Shown here one piece after another: positions 1-9,806 of a DNA stretch of 64,000 bases (position 1 is the first letter of the stretch; every line of letters starts with the position of its first letter). The notes beneath the pieces were generated by a model. It was not told the DNA's origin, made no database searches, and saw only the letters and a program-made list of their open reading frames with translations. Position numbers and translations under genes: made by a program. The stretch is taken from positions 2,102,977 to 2,166,976 of the forward strand of contig OX595996.1 in NCBI GenBank assembly GCA_951394045.1. Reading direction: 5' to 3'. The stretch comes from Nitzschia sp. DOCU1 (Eukaryota; Bacillariophyta; Bacillariophyceae; Bacillariales; Bacillariaceae).

Positions 1-17
1 TTTTTAAGCGAAAGTGT

Positions 18-353
18 ATGGACGATCAGCAGCGAGTCAAGACCCTCATCGACCAACTCAAGAGCCTGAAGTTGCAGGAACAACGCGTGATCGCCGAGTT
101 GGAATCCATCAACAATCGAAGTCGCCCTGGCCGAGCAACCCCTGAAGAGTGGTTTGCCCCCGGCGACCGAGTTGAGATCACCAACCGCGTACGCAAGCCC
201 GCAGTTTGGAACCGAACTCGTGGCGAGTGGAGTGCCGAGAGAGAGCGCCTTGCCACAGTAACGGACGTTACGGAAAGGCAGGTACACCTGCTCACTGACA
301 ACGGCACCACCACCTGGCGCGCCCACAAGAACCTTCGGAAGCTAGAAGGATGA
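18..353 (+). CDS. Small leading ORF of copia element (111 aa)
   Basis: A basic, coiled-coil-prone protein starts at the ATG at 18. Residues 1-30 are heptad-like (LIDQLKSLKLQEQRVIAELE), and residues 45-105 form a conserved-looking block with EITNRVRKP and LTDNGTTTWR. The ORF ends four bases into the next one: its TGA (351-353) overlaps the next ATG (350-352) as ATGA, in a different frame. This arrangement would allow termination-reinitiation from one genomic RNA. I recognise the arrangement from diatom copia elements, where a short ORF precedes Gag-Pol, but I know no biochemical function. It may be an accessory Gag-like or nucleic-acid-binding protein. The overlap is seen directly; the role is inferred. 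Confidence 0.7.
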   Translation: MDDQQRVKTLIDQLKSLKLQEQRVIAELESINNRSRPGRATPEEWFAPGDRVEITNRVRKPAVWNRTRGEWSAERERLATVTDVTERQVHLLTDNGTTTWRAHKNLRKLEG

Positions 354-3300
354 CCGACGCAACACCCGCATCGGTGCCCACCACCGGCTCCGGAGGCGGA
401 TCCAGACCACCATGGGCAGGCCGAGGAAGAGGAAGGCACCGCAGAGGCAGAGGCGGACGCAGTCGGAGCGAAAGCGGGACGCGCACCACGGCGGCCCCCA
501 AGTCAAAATTCAAGGGCGAGACCGACGAAATAAACGGCCAAGTCTACCAGTGCTACGACGAGCAGGAAGACCGCCGCCAGTACAGCAAGACCACAGAGGC
601 CCTGAAAAGCCACGTGAAGAAGAACATGAGGTACCCCGAGGACCTGGCACCGTTGTTTGCCGATCCCATGGCAGCGCCCACGCTCACGGTCCCCACCGAA
701 CCAGTGGAAACCGACACCCTCACCGTAAAGGCCATCTGGTCCGAGAAACTCAAGGAATATGTCAAGCGCGAGGCACAGCTCAACAGCAACCTCGCCGCAG
801 TCTACGCCATCGTGTGGGGACAGTGCTCTGAAGAGATGCGAGCCAAACTCAAATCAAACGATCTGTACGCCTCCAGCACGGAGGCAAACAACTGCGTCTG
901 GTTACTGGCCGAGATAAAGGCCATCACCATGCAGTTCAACGAGAAACGTAATAGTTTCCTTGCACTCATGGATGCCAGGGCCGGCTTCGCCACCTGCAGA
1001 CAAGAGCAAGGACAGACCGTCGACGAGTATGTCGAGACCATCAAGGGGTGGTCTGACACCGTCGAGCACCAAGGAGGCACCATCTCTGAGAGTTTTGAGA
1101 TGATATCGGACACTGAGCCCGACGGCACGACTGCACGATCAACGGACACCCGCAAGAAGCTCGCCAAAGAAAGAACGCTTGCAATGGCCATCATTCGTGG
1201 CGCGGATGCAACCCGGTACGGCACTCTCATTGACTCATTGGCCAATGATTATGCCATGGGACGCGACCACTATCCGACGAGCACCACGGCCGCTTACAAT
1301 ACCCTTGTGAGCTACAAGACCCCAGCTAACGCAAACAGGACTCATCGGGCGGGAAACTTCACCCCGCCTGCCGCAACGGCCACAACAGCCGCGCCTGCCG
1401 TCCCCGAAACCAGCGCCATGACGTTTGCTCAGAGGAGCGTGGTTGCAGGGAGAGACGGGCAGCTGCACAACAACGTCACATGCTTCTCGTGTCAGAGCTT
1501 GGGACATTTTGCGCCAGAGTGCCCAAATGGCACCGCAGTGGCACCGTCGCCCGACGCCACCACCACGGGCACCACCTTGATGCAGTATGGGTACATGTTG
1601 TCCCAGACTGGCGTCGGTGAGCTCGACCCCGGTTGGATCCTACTCGATTCCCAGTCCACCGTCTCGGTGTTCAGGAACCCCAACATGCTCTCCAACATAC
1701 GCAAGAGTGGCACGGTACTCCGCGCCATCACGAACGGGGGTCATCAAGACTCCAACCTCGTCGGCGACTTCCCAAACCTTGGTGAAGTCTGGTACAATGA
1801 GGGCTCGATCGCCAACATTCTGTCCTTGGCACACGTCACGTCCGTGTGCCGGGTGACGATGGACACGGAGAAGGAGCCAGCGATGTTGGTCCACCGAAAG
1901 GACGGTTCCATCATGCGATTCTCCAAGCACGAGAGCGGCCTCTTCGTGTTCGATAGTAATAACACTACTAGTCAACAAATTAGTGCCTACTCTTTCTTAA
2001 CGACCGTGACGGAGCAGAAGAAACCATTTACTAGGCGACAGGTGACGGAAGCAGACGCAGCGCGCGCACTGTACCGAAAACTTGGACGACCCTCCAAAAA
2101 ACAGTTCCAATCCATATTGCGTGGGAATTTTGTCCGAAATTGCCCAGTCACTCCCGACAACGCCGCGCGAGCCCTAATCATATACGGCCCCGACGTAGCG
2201 ACGCTGAAAGGAAAGACCACTCGCGGCGCCGCCGCAGCCAGGGTACCCACATTCGAGGCCGTGCCCCTACCTGCGCCAATCGCGGAGCATCACGGCAACA
2301 TCACGTTATGTGTTGACTTCCTGTTCGTGCAGGGCATTCCCTTCCTGCACACCATATCCCGCAACATTGGTTTTCGTACGGTTAGCGCGGTACCAAACCG
2401 GTCCAAAGCGACCATCCTCATGGAGACACGGGCCGCCATGCAACTATACACTGCCCGAGGACTCACGGTCAGGGATGTACATGCCGATGCCGAATTCGAG
2501 TGCATCCGCAACGACATCCTCCCAGTTGAGATGGACATCGTGCCACCTGACGTGCACGTAGGCGAAGTTGACCGGTCGATTCGCGTGGTCAAGGAGCGAA
2601 TGCGCTGTACGGTGCATGGGCTCCCGTTCAAACGGCTACCCCGTCTCATAATCCGGGAAATTGTCAGTGACGCAGTTCGTTGTCTGAACCAGTTCCCCCA
2701 CGAGAACGGCGTGTCCGACACGATGAGCCCTACCGGCATCATCACCGGGCGCCCATTCCCCGACTACAACAGCCTACGCCTCGAACTGGGAGCGTACGCT
2801 CAAGTCTTCGAGGACGACGAACCAACGAACACGCCACGCAGCCGTTCGCTCGGCGCCATTGCCTTGACCCCCACAGGTAACGCTCAAGGAGCGTACTACT
2901 TTCTGTCGCTTGCAACGGGGCGCCGGATCTCACGCCACCAATGGACGGAGCTTCCCATCACTGAAGCCGCCATTGCCCGCGTCGAAGCGCTTGCACTCCA
3001 CGAAGGCCAGCCCCTTATTCAGGAGCGTGGTCTCGTCGTTGAGTGGCGCCACAACCAACTCATCGACGACGATGAGTACGATCTTGATTTTGACGAACCA
3101 GCCGCCGCGCTCGCCGATGAACCACTCGTAGATTTCGCGCCCGTCGATGCCGACGAGGCCGCCGACCTACTGGCCGAGCCCGCCGCACTTCCAGCTGTTT
3201 TTCCCGCCGACCTTCCCCACATTGCCCCCCCTCACGTACACGCCGGTGGCCCAGGAGCGGAGGGCGCGGTCGCCGCAAACGCCAAGGATGCAATTGCAAA

Positions 3301-3631
3301 CGCGATGGAAGACGAAAACGCAAATGACCTGGAAGGCGAAAACGCGAATAACCACGACGATGACACCGAAGCCGTAATCACGGACAACCTGGACGACGAC
3401 GAAAGCGACCACCCCAACAGCCACGACGAAGAAACCGTTGCTGAAAACGCCCTAGGGGACGGGGACGACGGCACCGCCGACACACAACAACACAGCTACA
3501 ACCTACGACGAAATGTAAAACCGCCAGCGCGCTACAACGACGACACGACCTTGCTACAATATGGCAGCAAGCAACAATTCGCATCGATGGACGAGAAACA
3601 AAAGTTCGTGTTTGGCCACATCATGACCTAG
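350..3631 (+). CDS. Gag-protease-integrase polyprotein of copia element
   Basis: 1093 aa. The N-terminus is Arg/Gly-rich (residues 20-45) and is followed by a helical Gag region. A CCHC zinc knuckle (CFSCQSLGHFAPEC) lies near residue 380. The aspartic protease motif LLDSQSTV is near residue 430. The integrase core has the D,D,E pattern: Asp in CVDFLF (about 660), Asp in VHADAEF (about 705) and Glu in HVGEVDRS (about 730). An acidic low-complexity tail (about 880-1040) ends in the YNLRR-type segment that precedes RT in copia polyproteins. The ORF closes with TAG at 3629-3631. The next codon is ATG in the same frame and opens the RT ORF. Functions are Gag packaging, polyprotein cleavage and cDNA integration. 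The TAG is either a mutated sense codon or a readthrough site. Confidence 0.88.
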   Translation: MTDATPASVPTTGSGGGSRPPWAGRGRGRHRRGRGGRSRSESGTRTTAAPKSKFKGETDEINGQVYQCYDEQEDRRQYSKTTEALKSHVKKNMRYPEDLAPLFADPMAAPTLTVPTEPVETDTLTVKAIWSEKLKEYVKREAQLNSNLAAVYAIVWGQCSEEMRAKLKSNDLYASSTEANNCVWLLAEIKAITMQFNEKRNSFLALMDARAGFATCRQEQGQTVDEYVETIKGWSDTVEHQGGTISESFEMISDTEPDGTTARSTDTRKKLAKERTLAMAIIRGADATRYGTLIDSLANDYAMGRDHYPTSTTAAYNTLVSYKTPANANRTHRAGNFTPPAATATTAAPAVPETSAMTFAQRSVVAGRDGQLHNNVTCFSCQSLGHFAPECPNGTAVAPSPDATTTGTTLMQYGYMLSQTGVGELDPGWILLDSQSTVSVFRNPNMLSNIRKSGTVLRAITNGGHQDSNLVGDFPNLGEVWYNEGSIANILSLAHVTSVCRVTMDTEKEPAMLVHRKDGSIMRFSKHESGLFVFDSNNTTSQQISAYSFLTTVTEQKKPFTRRQVTEADAARALYRKLGRPSKKQFQSILRGNFVRNCPVTPDNAARALIIYGPDVATLKGKTTRGAAAARVPTFEAVPLPAPIAEHHGNITLCVDFLFVQGIPFLHTISRNIGFRTVSAVPNRSKATILMETRAAMQLYTARGLTVRDVHADAEFECIRNDILPVEMDIVPPDVHVGEVDRSIRVVKERMRCTVHGLPFKRLPRLIIREIVSDAVRCLNQFPHENGVSDTMSPTGIITGRPFPDYNSLRLELGAYAQVFEDDEPTNTPRSRSLGAIALTPTGNAQGAYYFLSLATGRRISRHQWTELPITEAAIARVEALALHEGQPLIQERGLVVEWRHNQLIDDDEYDLDFDEPAAALADEPLVDFAPVDADEAADLLAEPAALPAVFPADLPHIAPPHVHAGGPGAEGAVAANAKDAIANAMEDENANDLEGENANNHDDDTEAVITDNLDDDESDHPNSHDEETVAENALGDGDDGTADTQQHSYNLRRNVKPPARYNDDTTLLQYGSKQQFASMDEKQKFVFGHIMT

Positions 3632-5023
3632 ATGTCGGCCAACGCCGGCATCAAGAAGCACGGCGAGGCCGCCGAGGCCGCACTGATGAAGGAATTCGCG
3701 CAGCTTGAGGATCTGTCGGTGTTTGAGGGAATCGACCCCAGCACCCTGACACACGAACAGCGCCGCGGGGCACTACGAGCAATCAACCTGATCAAGGAGA
3801 AGCGAGACGGGAGGTTGAAAGGAAGGACGGTCGCCGACGGCAGACCGCAACGAGCGCTGTACAGCAAAGCCGAAACGGCTTCGCCAGCCGTATCATCCGA
3901 CGCACTCCTACTATCCATCATCATCGACGCCCACGAGAAGCGCGATGTCGCCACAGCAGACGTCGTGGGGGCCTACCTGAACGCGGATATGGTTGACTTC
4001 GTCGTCATGAAGTTCACCGGGAAGTACGCCGAGATCATGTGCAAGATGAACGGCGCCTACAAAAAACTACTAGTCACGGAAGGGGGACAGAAAGTTCTCT
4101 ACGTTAGACTCGTGAAGGCCCTCTATGGGTGCGTCAAATCCGCACTCCTTTGGTATAAGTTGTTTTCAGGGACCTTGGAAGAGATGGGTTTCGTTTTGAA
4201 CCCGTACGACCCGTGCGTTGCTAACTGCATGATCGACGGTAAGCAGTGTACCATCGTGTGGTACGTCGACGACAATAAAGTGTCGCATGTGGACCCGGCA
4301 GTCGTCTCCGACGTGATCGCAAAAATTGAGGAGCGATTTGGGAAGATGACCGTGACCAGAGGGACAGAACATACTTTCCTTGGCATGAAGATAGTGTACA
4401 ACGGCAATGGCACCGCGACGATCACGATGAAAGAGTACCTGCAGGAGGCCATCAACGACTCAGGGCTCGAGGTAAAGCGAGAGGCCGCCAACCCAGCACG
4501 CAAGGACCTTTTCGACGTGAACGAGAAATCCCCACGGTTAGGAGAGAAAAGAGCAGCAACATTCCACAGCATCGTCATGAAACTTCTGTACGTGGCAATC
4601 AGAGCGCGTTTGGACATTGTGCTGGCGGTGGCGTTCCTGTGCACCAGAGTGTCGAAGAGCACGGAGCAAGACGAAGAAAAATTGAGGCGAGTTTTGGAAT
4701 ACCTGAAAGGCACCATGGACCTCGAACTCACAGTCGGGGCCGACAGCCTGAGGAGGTTCCGCACATGGGTGGACGCGGCATACGCCGTACACGCAGATTT
4801 CAAGAGCCACACAGGCGGGATAATGTCCTTTGGCCTCGGCGGCGCACTTGGGAAATCCTGGAAGCAGAAGCTAAACGTGAAGAGCTCGACCGAGGCAGAG
4901 ACGGTCGGAGCCAGCGACTACATCGCGAACACGATCTGGGTGAAGAATTTCATGGAGGCACAAGGGTACGACATCGAAGAGAATTTCTTCGAGCAAGACA
5001 ACGAGAGTGCAATCAAGTTGTAA
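3632..5023 (+). CDS. Reverse transcriptase-RNase H of copia element, C-terminally truncated
   Basis: 463 aa. The copia-type RT domain (RVT_2) covers about residues 40-270. It includes LVKALYGCVKSALLWYK and the catalytic YVDD (IVWYVDDNK, about residue 211). RNase H follows with its first Asp (TWVDAAYAVHADFKSHTGG), Glu (SSTEAET) and second Asp (QDNESAIKL), then stops abruptly. The final RNase H segment with the last conserved Asp is missing, so the ORF is truncated by about 60-80 residues relative to intact copia elements. The reading frame is the same as the upstream Gag-integrase ORF, with one TAG between them, so the Met at 3632 is probably an internal residue of an ancestral single polyprotein. 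Because of the truncation the element is unlikely to be autonomous. Confidence 0.88.
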   Translation: MSANAGIKKHGEAAEAALMKEFAQLEDLSVFEGIDPSTLTHEQRRGALRAINLIKEKRDGRLKGRTVADGRPQRALYSKAETASPAVSSDALLLSIIIDAHEKRDVATADVVGAYLNADMVDFVVMKFTGKYAEIMCKMNGAYKKLLVTEGGQKVLYVRLVKALYGCVKSALLWYKLFSGTLEEMGFVLNPYDPCVANCMIDGKQCTIVWYVDDNKVSHVDPAVVSDVIAKIEERFGKMTVTRGTEHTFLGMKIVYNGNGTATITMKEYLQEAINDSGLEVKREAANPARKDLFDVNEKSPRLGEKRAATFHSIVMKLLYVAIRARLDIVLAVAFLCTRVSKSTEQDEEKLRRVLEYLKGTMDLELTVGADSLRRFRTWVDAAYAVHADFKSHTGGIMSFGLGGALGKSWKQKLNVKSSTEAETVGASDYIANTIWVKNFMEAQGYDIEENFFEQDNESAIKL

Positions 5024-5039
5024 ATCTTCTCTGCTGGCG

Positions 5040-5480
5040 ACCAAGAGGTAGTATGTTTAGCCAACCACAGTTTCCACCAATCCAGTTTCCACCACTCCAT
5101 CGCTGAACAAAGTGCATTCGCAAAGATTGGCGCCAGATTGCGCCGTTTGGGAAGCATATCTTTCACATGCTTCGAATAATGTCTCATCTTGCAAGAATCG
5201 TTTCCGTTTTTAGTACACGATCTTCAAAGAACCTTTCCTTGAATTCTAGGGGCCTGAAAGCACTCACGAGATGGCCTACACGTTCCCAGGTGCGACTAAG
5301 CGGTGAGATGCATTCTTTCGAGCCATCCCATGAGCTAAGTCCGCCGTCGTTAAATTACACAAACACTGCGCAAACGTACCACTGTTAACTACTAGCACCG
5401 GGACCAAAGTTAAGATTGAAGACTCCATCATTGTGCTGTCGACTTCGTTTTGGCAAGAGGGTTGTGAGCCGCATAAGATG
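5040..5480 (-). pseudogene. Inverted, decayed copy of the 5' end of the 9.8-kb repeat-protein gene
   Basis: Read on the minus strand, this stretch aligns with about 9760-10160 on the plus strand. It includes a signal-peptide exon beginning MMESSILTLVPVLVV (compare MTMIRSSFLSLILAV at 9807), the GTACGT donor, an intron, an acceptor and the start of exon 2. Shared words include TTTCAGGCCCCTAG, TCTTGCAAGATGAGACA and CATGTGAAAGATATGC. The frame breaks in early exon 2 (TGA), and similarity fades near 5050, where the copia remnant begins. It is therefore a non-functional paralogous fragment in inverted orientation, and useful because it independently supports the intron boundaries of the intact gene. 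Extents are approximate. Confidence 0.75.
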
Positions 5481-5922
5481 GTGTGATGTGGATCTTCTGG
5501 GTGTTGTTGTTGTTGGAGATAAGTCGGGCACGGACGACTCCGACGACTCGGAAGGAACCAAGACGACCAGGCGCACCAACGAGATAGCAAAACGCCGGGC
5601 GAGGGACCCGACCGCACATGGCGGAAGGCCAGTGACAAGGGTTGCGACATTGAGAAAGAAGCAGACACAAGATATGGAGACGAAGATAGCGGTGTCAGCC
5701 GAGAAAAAGAACAAGAACGTGCCGGAAGGGGATTGGCAGATGGTGAAGCCACGAGGTAGAACTACGTGGGCCCAAGTAGTGGCGACGGAGAGCGAAAGTG
5801 CAAATGGCACCACGCCTCGTGCGTCAGTGGCGACGACGGCAAAAGGCCGCGTCGCGATAGGTAGAAAGTACAACCCCGGCAGCGGTGTTTCCAAGCTCAT
5901 TACTTGGAAACAATCCAGTTAG
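5416..5922 (+). CDS. Hypothetical Lys/Arg-rich protein fragment
   Basis: 168 aa if the ATG at 5416 is used. The first 20-25 codons lie inside the inverted pseudogene fragment, so the real coding part, if any, begins near 5500. From there it reads as a charged protein with an Asp/Ser-rich patch (GTDDSDDSEGTK), basic stretches and a central EGDWQMVKPRGRTTWAQVV. No signal peptide or membrane segment is visible, and I recognise no family. It could be the 3' part of a gene cut by the same rearrangement that truncated the copia element. Codon use looks like coding sequence, but there is no homologue-level support. Confidence 0.3.
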   Translation: MKTPSLCCRLRFGKRVVSRIRWCDVDLLGVVVVGDKSGTDDSDDSEGTKTTRRTNEIAKRRARDPTAHGGRPVTRVATLRKKQTQDMETKIAVSAEKKNKNVPEGDWQMVKPRGRTTWAQVVATESESANGTTPRASVATTAKGRVAIGRKYNPGSGVSKLITWKQSS

Positions 5923-6655
5923 TAAGAACAGTTGAACCGACTTCTCTTCGCTAACCAAGTTTCAACTACATCGATAGGAAACGCTCTACGTGGATCGCGT
6001 AGGGTATCGAGTGCTAGTGTGAGTATTTACAACAGTTGTTTCGTTTCGCATTCCCATCACACATGTCGATGGGAAGGCGGCGCCTCGGAAAAATAAATAC
6101 TTGTGAGAATACGCTGGTTATCTGAGGGCATATCAAATTGCATAAGCCCGTGGGATGTTCGGATTCTCCATAACAAATCGAATCAAACGACCCATTCGTC
6201 TCGAAGCGAAAGCGGTCGAATCAATCGACTTCTTGTGTCGTGACAAAAATTGGATTCACCGTAGTGTTGTTGCTTTCACCATGATTGATCAGGGATGTTT
6301 ATTTCTTCGTCCTAAAAAGGAAACAGTTCCAATTCTCTTTGCAGGCTCAAATGTCATTTGCGGCCTGCCCATACGATAGGTGGAACACATGTTGTGAAAG
6401 CAAGCAATTCCAACGAGGTCCGCTCCCACCACATGCCAACGCGGTACTGTTCGCCTTCCATTGGGGGGATTCTCTCCCTCATTTCGCATTCGAACAAAAT
6501 CCAAAAATGCGAACTCTCTCCCCTTTTTTCTACGAGAGACCATGGCGACCTTCCTCCTTTAGATTCAAATAACGGGAAGGGCAACGGTCATTAATGCAGA
6601 TAATTCTGCCTTGGAACCTGTTGCTTTTGCTAAAGTACTTTCTCAGACTCTTAGA
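5923..6655. other. Intergenic, upstream of prolyl 4-hydroxylase
   Basis: No ORF here looks like protein. The segment should hold the promoter and 5' UTR of the gene at 6656; no core promoter motif can be named with confidence. Confidence 0.5.
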
Positions 6656-8636
6656 ATGCCATTGCCAAGAAGGTTTCTACTAGCAGGAGAGTCCCCAGTA
6701 GTAAGGGCGTCGTCATTGTGGTGGTTCTTCTTGGTGTTAAGTGTCCTGGTTTTTTGTCAGGGCGCCGAACAAGCATGCGAAGCCGATGGCACTTGTAGCT
6801 CCATTGACAACGATACGGCGGTTACAGACGACAGCAACACTTGCATGGATAGTGTTGAGAATTGTGGGTTTTGGGCCGAGCAAGGAGAGTGTGAACGAAA
6901 TCCAAAGTGTACGTAATGCAGACGTCGCCTGAATGGGGCATGGGCGTATCGTTGGGTCGTCGTCGAACCAGGGGAATGGGGGCTCATTCTTTCTTTCGTT
7001 ATTTCTTTCAATTCAGACATGAATACAAACTGTAAACGAAGCTGTGAGCTATGTCCGGATCAAACGTAAGTATCGAACGTTCTAGAGGCTGTGGGTCGTC
7101 TGCAAAGAGAGCCCTTGTCTCACTTTTATTCCCTGAATTTACCCTTTCTTCGAACAGCGCCAATAAAGCCACATTTACACCTCGCGAGCTGGAACTCGGC
7201 CTTGACTTTGGAGTTGCGCAATCGCTTTGGGGTACCGCACAATTTTCAGCCGATGCCGAGGATGCCAAGGCACTCATCGAAAAGACCCGCCACTATCTGC
7301 AAACCTTGGTCATGAAACAGGAAATCAAAGACATGTGTCGCAATCAGCATGAACAATGTACGGCTTGGGCGGTGGGGGGAGAATGCAAGCACAATCCTGC
7401 GTATATGAAACAAAACTGTGCTCCTGCTTGTTTGAGCTGTGATTATTTGACCATTGAAGGCCGTTGTCCCATGGATCCGAATGTTCCCAATGCCTGGAAG
7501 GCGGGTGATTTAAATGCCATGTTTACTCAATTGACCAGTGAGCCTTACAAGACCAAATATTCGGTGGAAATCTTGTCTTCCCCTGCAACCGACGGGCCTT
7601 GGGTCATTACGATGGAAAATGTCTTGTCCGAGGCGGAAGCGGAAATGATGATTCAACTGGGTAAGTAGTCTTTCTTGGACGTGGATTGAGCAGCAACACT
7701 GAGCAGGACAGTATACCAGGAGAGAGCGGCATTTGTTCTTCTCACCTTGTTTCGCGCTGTGCAACTTCTCTAGGCTACACGGAGGGTTATGAACGATCGG
7801 CCGATGTAGGAAAATTAAAGCCGGATGGGACCCACGATTCCGATATCAATGACGGCCGTACTTCGACAAATGCGTGGTGTCAAAATGCTTGTTATGAAAA
7901 CGAGGGCGCCCTAGAAGTGGCCTATCGATTGTCCAATCTGACTGGAATTCCCGAAACAAATTCGGAGTATTTGCAATTGTTGCGGTACGAGCCAGGGCAA
8001 TTCTATCAAGTAAGTTCTTGGGAGTTTGCTGGAAGGACAAGTCCTAGGTACTCACGACTTTGTGTTTCTACCATGCCCGATTTCATGGCCTAGATTCATC
8101 ATGACTATGTTCCCCATCATATCGATCGGTAAGCACCAAAACGCAGTAACTAGTCGCTCCTATTCTCCCGCCGCGCCTCATTCGGTACTTCTTCGTTTCC
8201 ATCGCGCCTTATTTGGTTGGTTTTTAGTCAACCCGGCGTTCGCATGTTGACCGTCTTCCTCTATTTGAATGACGTTGAAGCCGGCGGCGGTACCAACTTT
8301 GATCAATTGGACATTACCGTGGAGCCCAAACGGGGTCGGGCCCTCTTGTGGCCTAGCGTCTTGGACTCGGATCCCAACCAAAAAGACGAAAGGACCACGC
8401 ACCAAGCCTTGCCCGTGGAAAAGGGAATTAAGGTGAGTATTTGTTATGGGAAAAGCTGGTGTCAATGAATATGCTGTATGCGCTAAAGGGTGTAATGCAT
8501 TTCTTTCTTATTCGTCTCGTGCTGCTCTTCACGTCGCGTCGCTTGGTTTTGTTCTTGTTCCGTGCTACAGTATGGCGCCAACGCGTGGTTCCACATGAGA
8601 GATTTTAAGAACCCAAACAAACAAAACTGTCACTAG
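6656..8636 (+). CDS. Prolyl 4-hydroxylase alpha-like protein with two ShKT domains (7 exons)
   Basis: Predicted exons are 6656-6908, 7017-7065, 7158-7660, 7774-8009, 8094-8128, 8228-8432 and 8571-8636. All introns are GT-AG, phases match throughout, and the total is 1347 nt (448 aa). An N-terminal hydrophobic segment (LWWFFLVLSVLVFCQG) is a signal peptide or anchor. The first ShKT domain spans exons 1-2 (CMDSVENCGFWAEQGEC to CELC); the second is in exon 3 (CRNQHEQCTAWAVGGEC to CLSC). The C-terminal P4Hc domain is a 2-oxoglutarate/Fe(II) dioxygenase with HxD in IHHDYVPHH, distal His in TTHQALPVEKGIK, and the Lys that binds 2-oxoglutarate just after. It ends YGANAWFHMRDF and a short tail. The family hydroxylates proline in secretory-pathway proteins such as cell-wall or adhesive glycoproteins. 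The ATG at 6656 is the first in frame. No ER-retention tail is seen. Confidence 0.92.
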
Positions 8637-9806
8637 TTCTATAGTTCCGGACAACAACTCATCAAAAATGCACTTTAAATGGTACGTAACGACATTGTCG
8701 ACTAGCTCTTCACTGCTTCAATAGTAGCTAGTTTTATAGCTAATCGCAGCTACAATGGGTAGCACTCGACTTGGTCTTCAAATATTGGCATAAGACGATC
8801 ACTACGGATAGCCATGGACGACCGAAAGTCGCTTCTACTACTCTCTAGAGTAGTAGAGTCCGCCCGGGCAAGCTATGTACAGTACGGTAGGCATTGATGG
8901 ATTAGGTCCATGAAGTCATTTCGTGGGCTCGGCCGGCGGCAAGATACCGAGCGCGGTGAAATCAAAGTCGCGTATGACGTCATGGCAAATCTTTTTCTAT
9001 GGGGTGCCCAACTTTGGGGGTGGGATCGACGAAAGAGGAGGGCAACCACAAAGCACCGTGATGGTGAGCGTGTGCTCGCTCCATCAAGAACCCACATGGC
9101 CAAACGCTTCTTTACCTTCTGCGACTAGCATCGCAACCACTCCATCATTTAAAATCTGCGACTATCATCAGCTACTCCGTGCGTAGGAGTAGTTGTGGTT
9201 TAGCATGAAAATGAAGGAAATGTTGCCTTCGGAGTGTTGCTTACAACGCATGGTCCTATCGGCTTCAACAAAACTGCGACTATGGACTAACGCTTTTGCT
9301 TGGCAGGCGTGTCCGTTCCGGAAGCGGTCGCCTAATTCGGACTGCGACTAACATCCACCACCACTCCGTCATTTCACGTTCTTCTGGCACCAAAATTTGT
9401 TACCGCGGGAATGGAATCCTGGCCGGCGACTAGCAATTGGCACGTCTTTGCCCTGCCTGCTCGAATTTTGATTCTTGGGCGGGGCGCGCCAAAAACTCGG
9501 GGGCCGGAAGGATCTTTCCGATCAATAATCGTTTTTAGAATAATTTCGAAACATATAATTGAAAGGGTGCAGGACGCTCAATGAATTTTTTACTATTAAA
9601 TATTTAAATCTACACGGAATAGTGGAATAATTTTCACGGAATATATCCGAGGCGTGCCGTGTCATGGGAATCAAAGATTTGGCGGCATCCTCCATCAAGC
9701 AAGCCCCCGCCCCGATACAAGCCCATCAAGATCGGAAGCCACTTCATGCAACAGGTTGTATGAGAACGGCTGTTTGTATCACAACCCTTGCGAAAACGAA
9801 TCCGAT
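8637..9806. other. Intergenic
   Basis: Nothing convincingly coding. There is a short palindromic patch near 8835-8858 (CTACTACTCTCTAGAGTAG and flank) and an AT-rich stretch at 9525-9640. The last 100 bases match the minus strand of the 5.4-kb pseudogene fragment and probably hold the promoter and 5' UTR of the gene at 9807. Confidence 0.5.

Larger units (their letters stand above)
1..5023 (+). mobile_element. Ty1/copia-type LTR retrotransposon, 3'-truncated remnant
   Basis: Three consecutive ORFs give the Ty1/copia domain order: small leading ORF, then CCHC Gag, aspartic protease and integrase, then reverse transcriptase and RNase H. The element is incomplete. Its left LTR, if present, lies outside the window. 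The right side stops inside RNase H at about 5020, and no 3' LTR follows. Immediately to the right is an inverted fragment of an unrelated host gene (about 5040-5480), so the right end is a rearrangement breakpoint. The Gag-integrase and RT ORFs lie in one frame and are separated by a single TAG. Confidence 0.9.

Noticed and set aside
5167..5388. Plus-strand ORF in the inverted fragment
   Set aside because: Antisense to the pseudogene copy of the repeat-protein gene.
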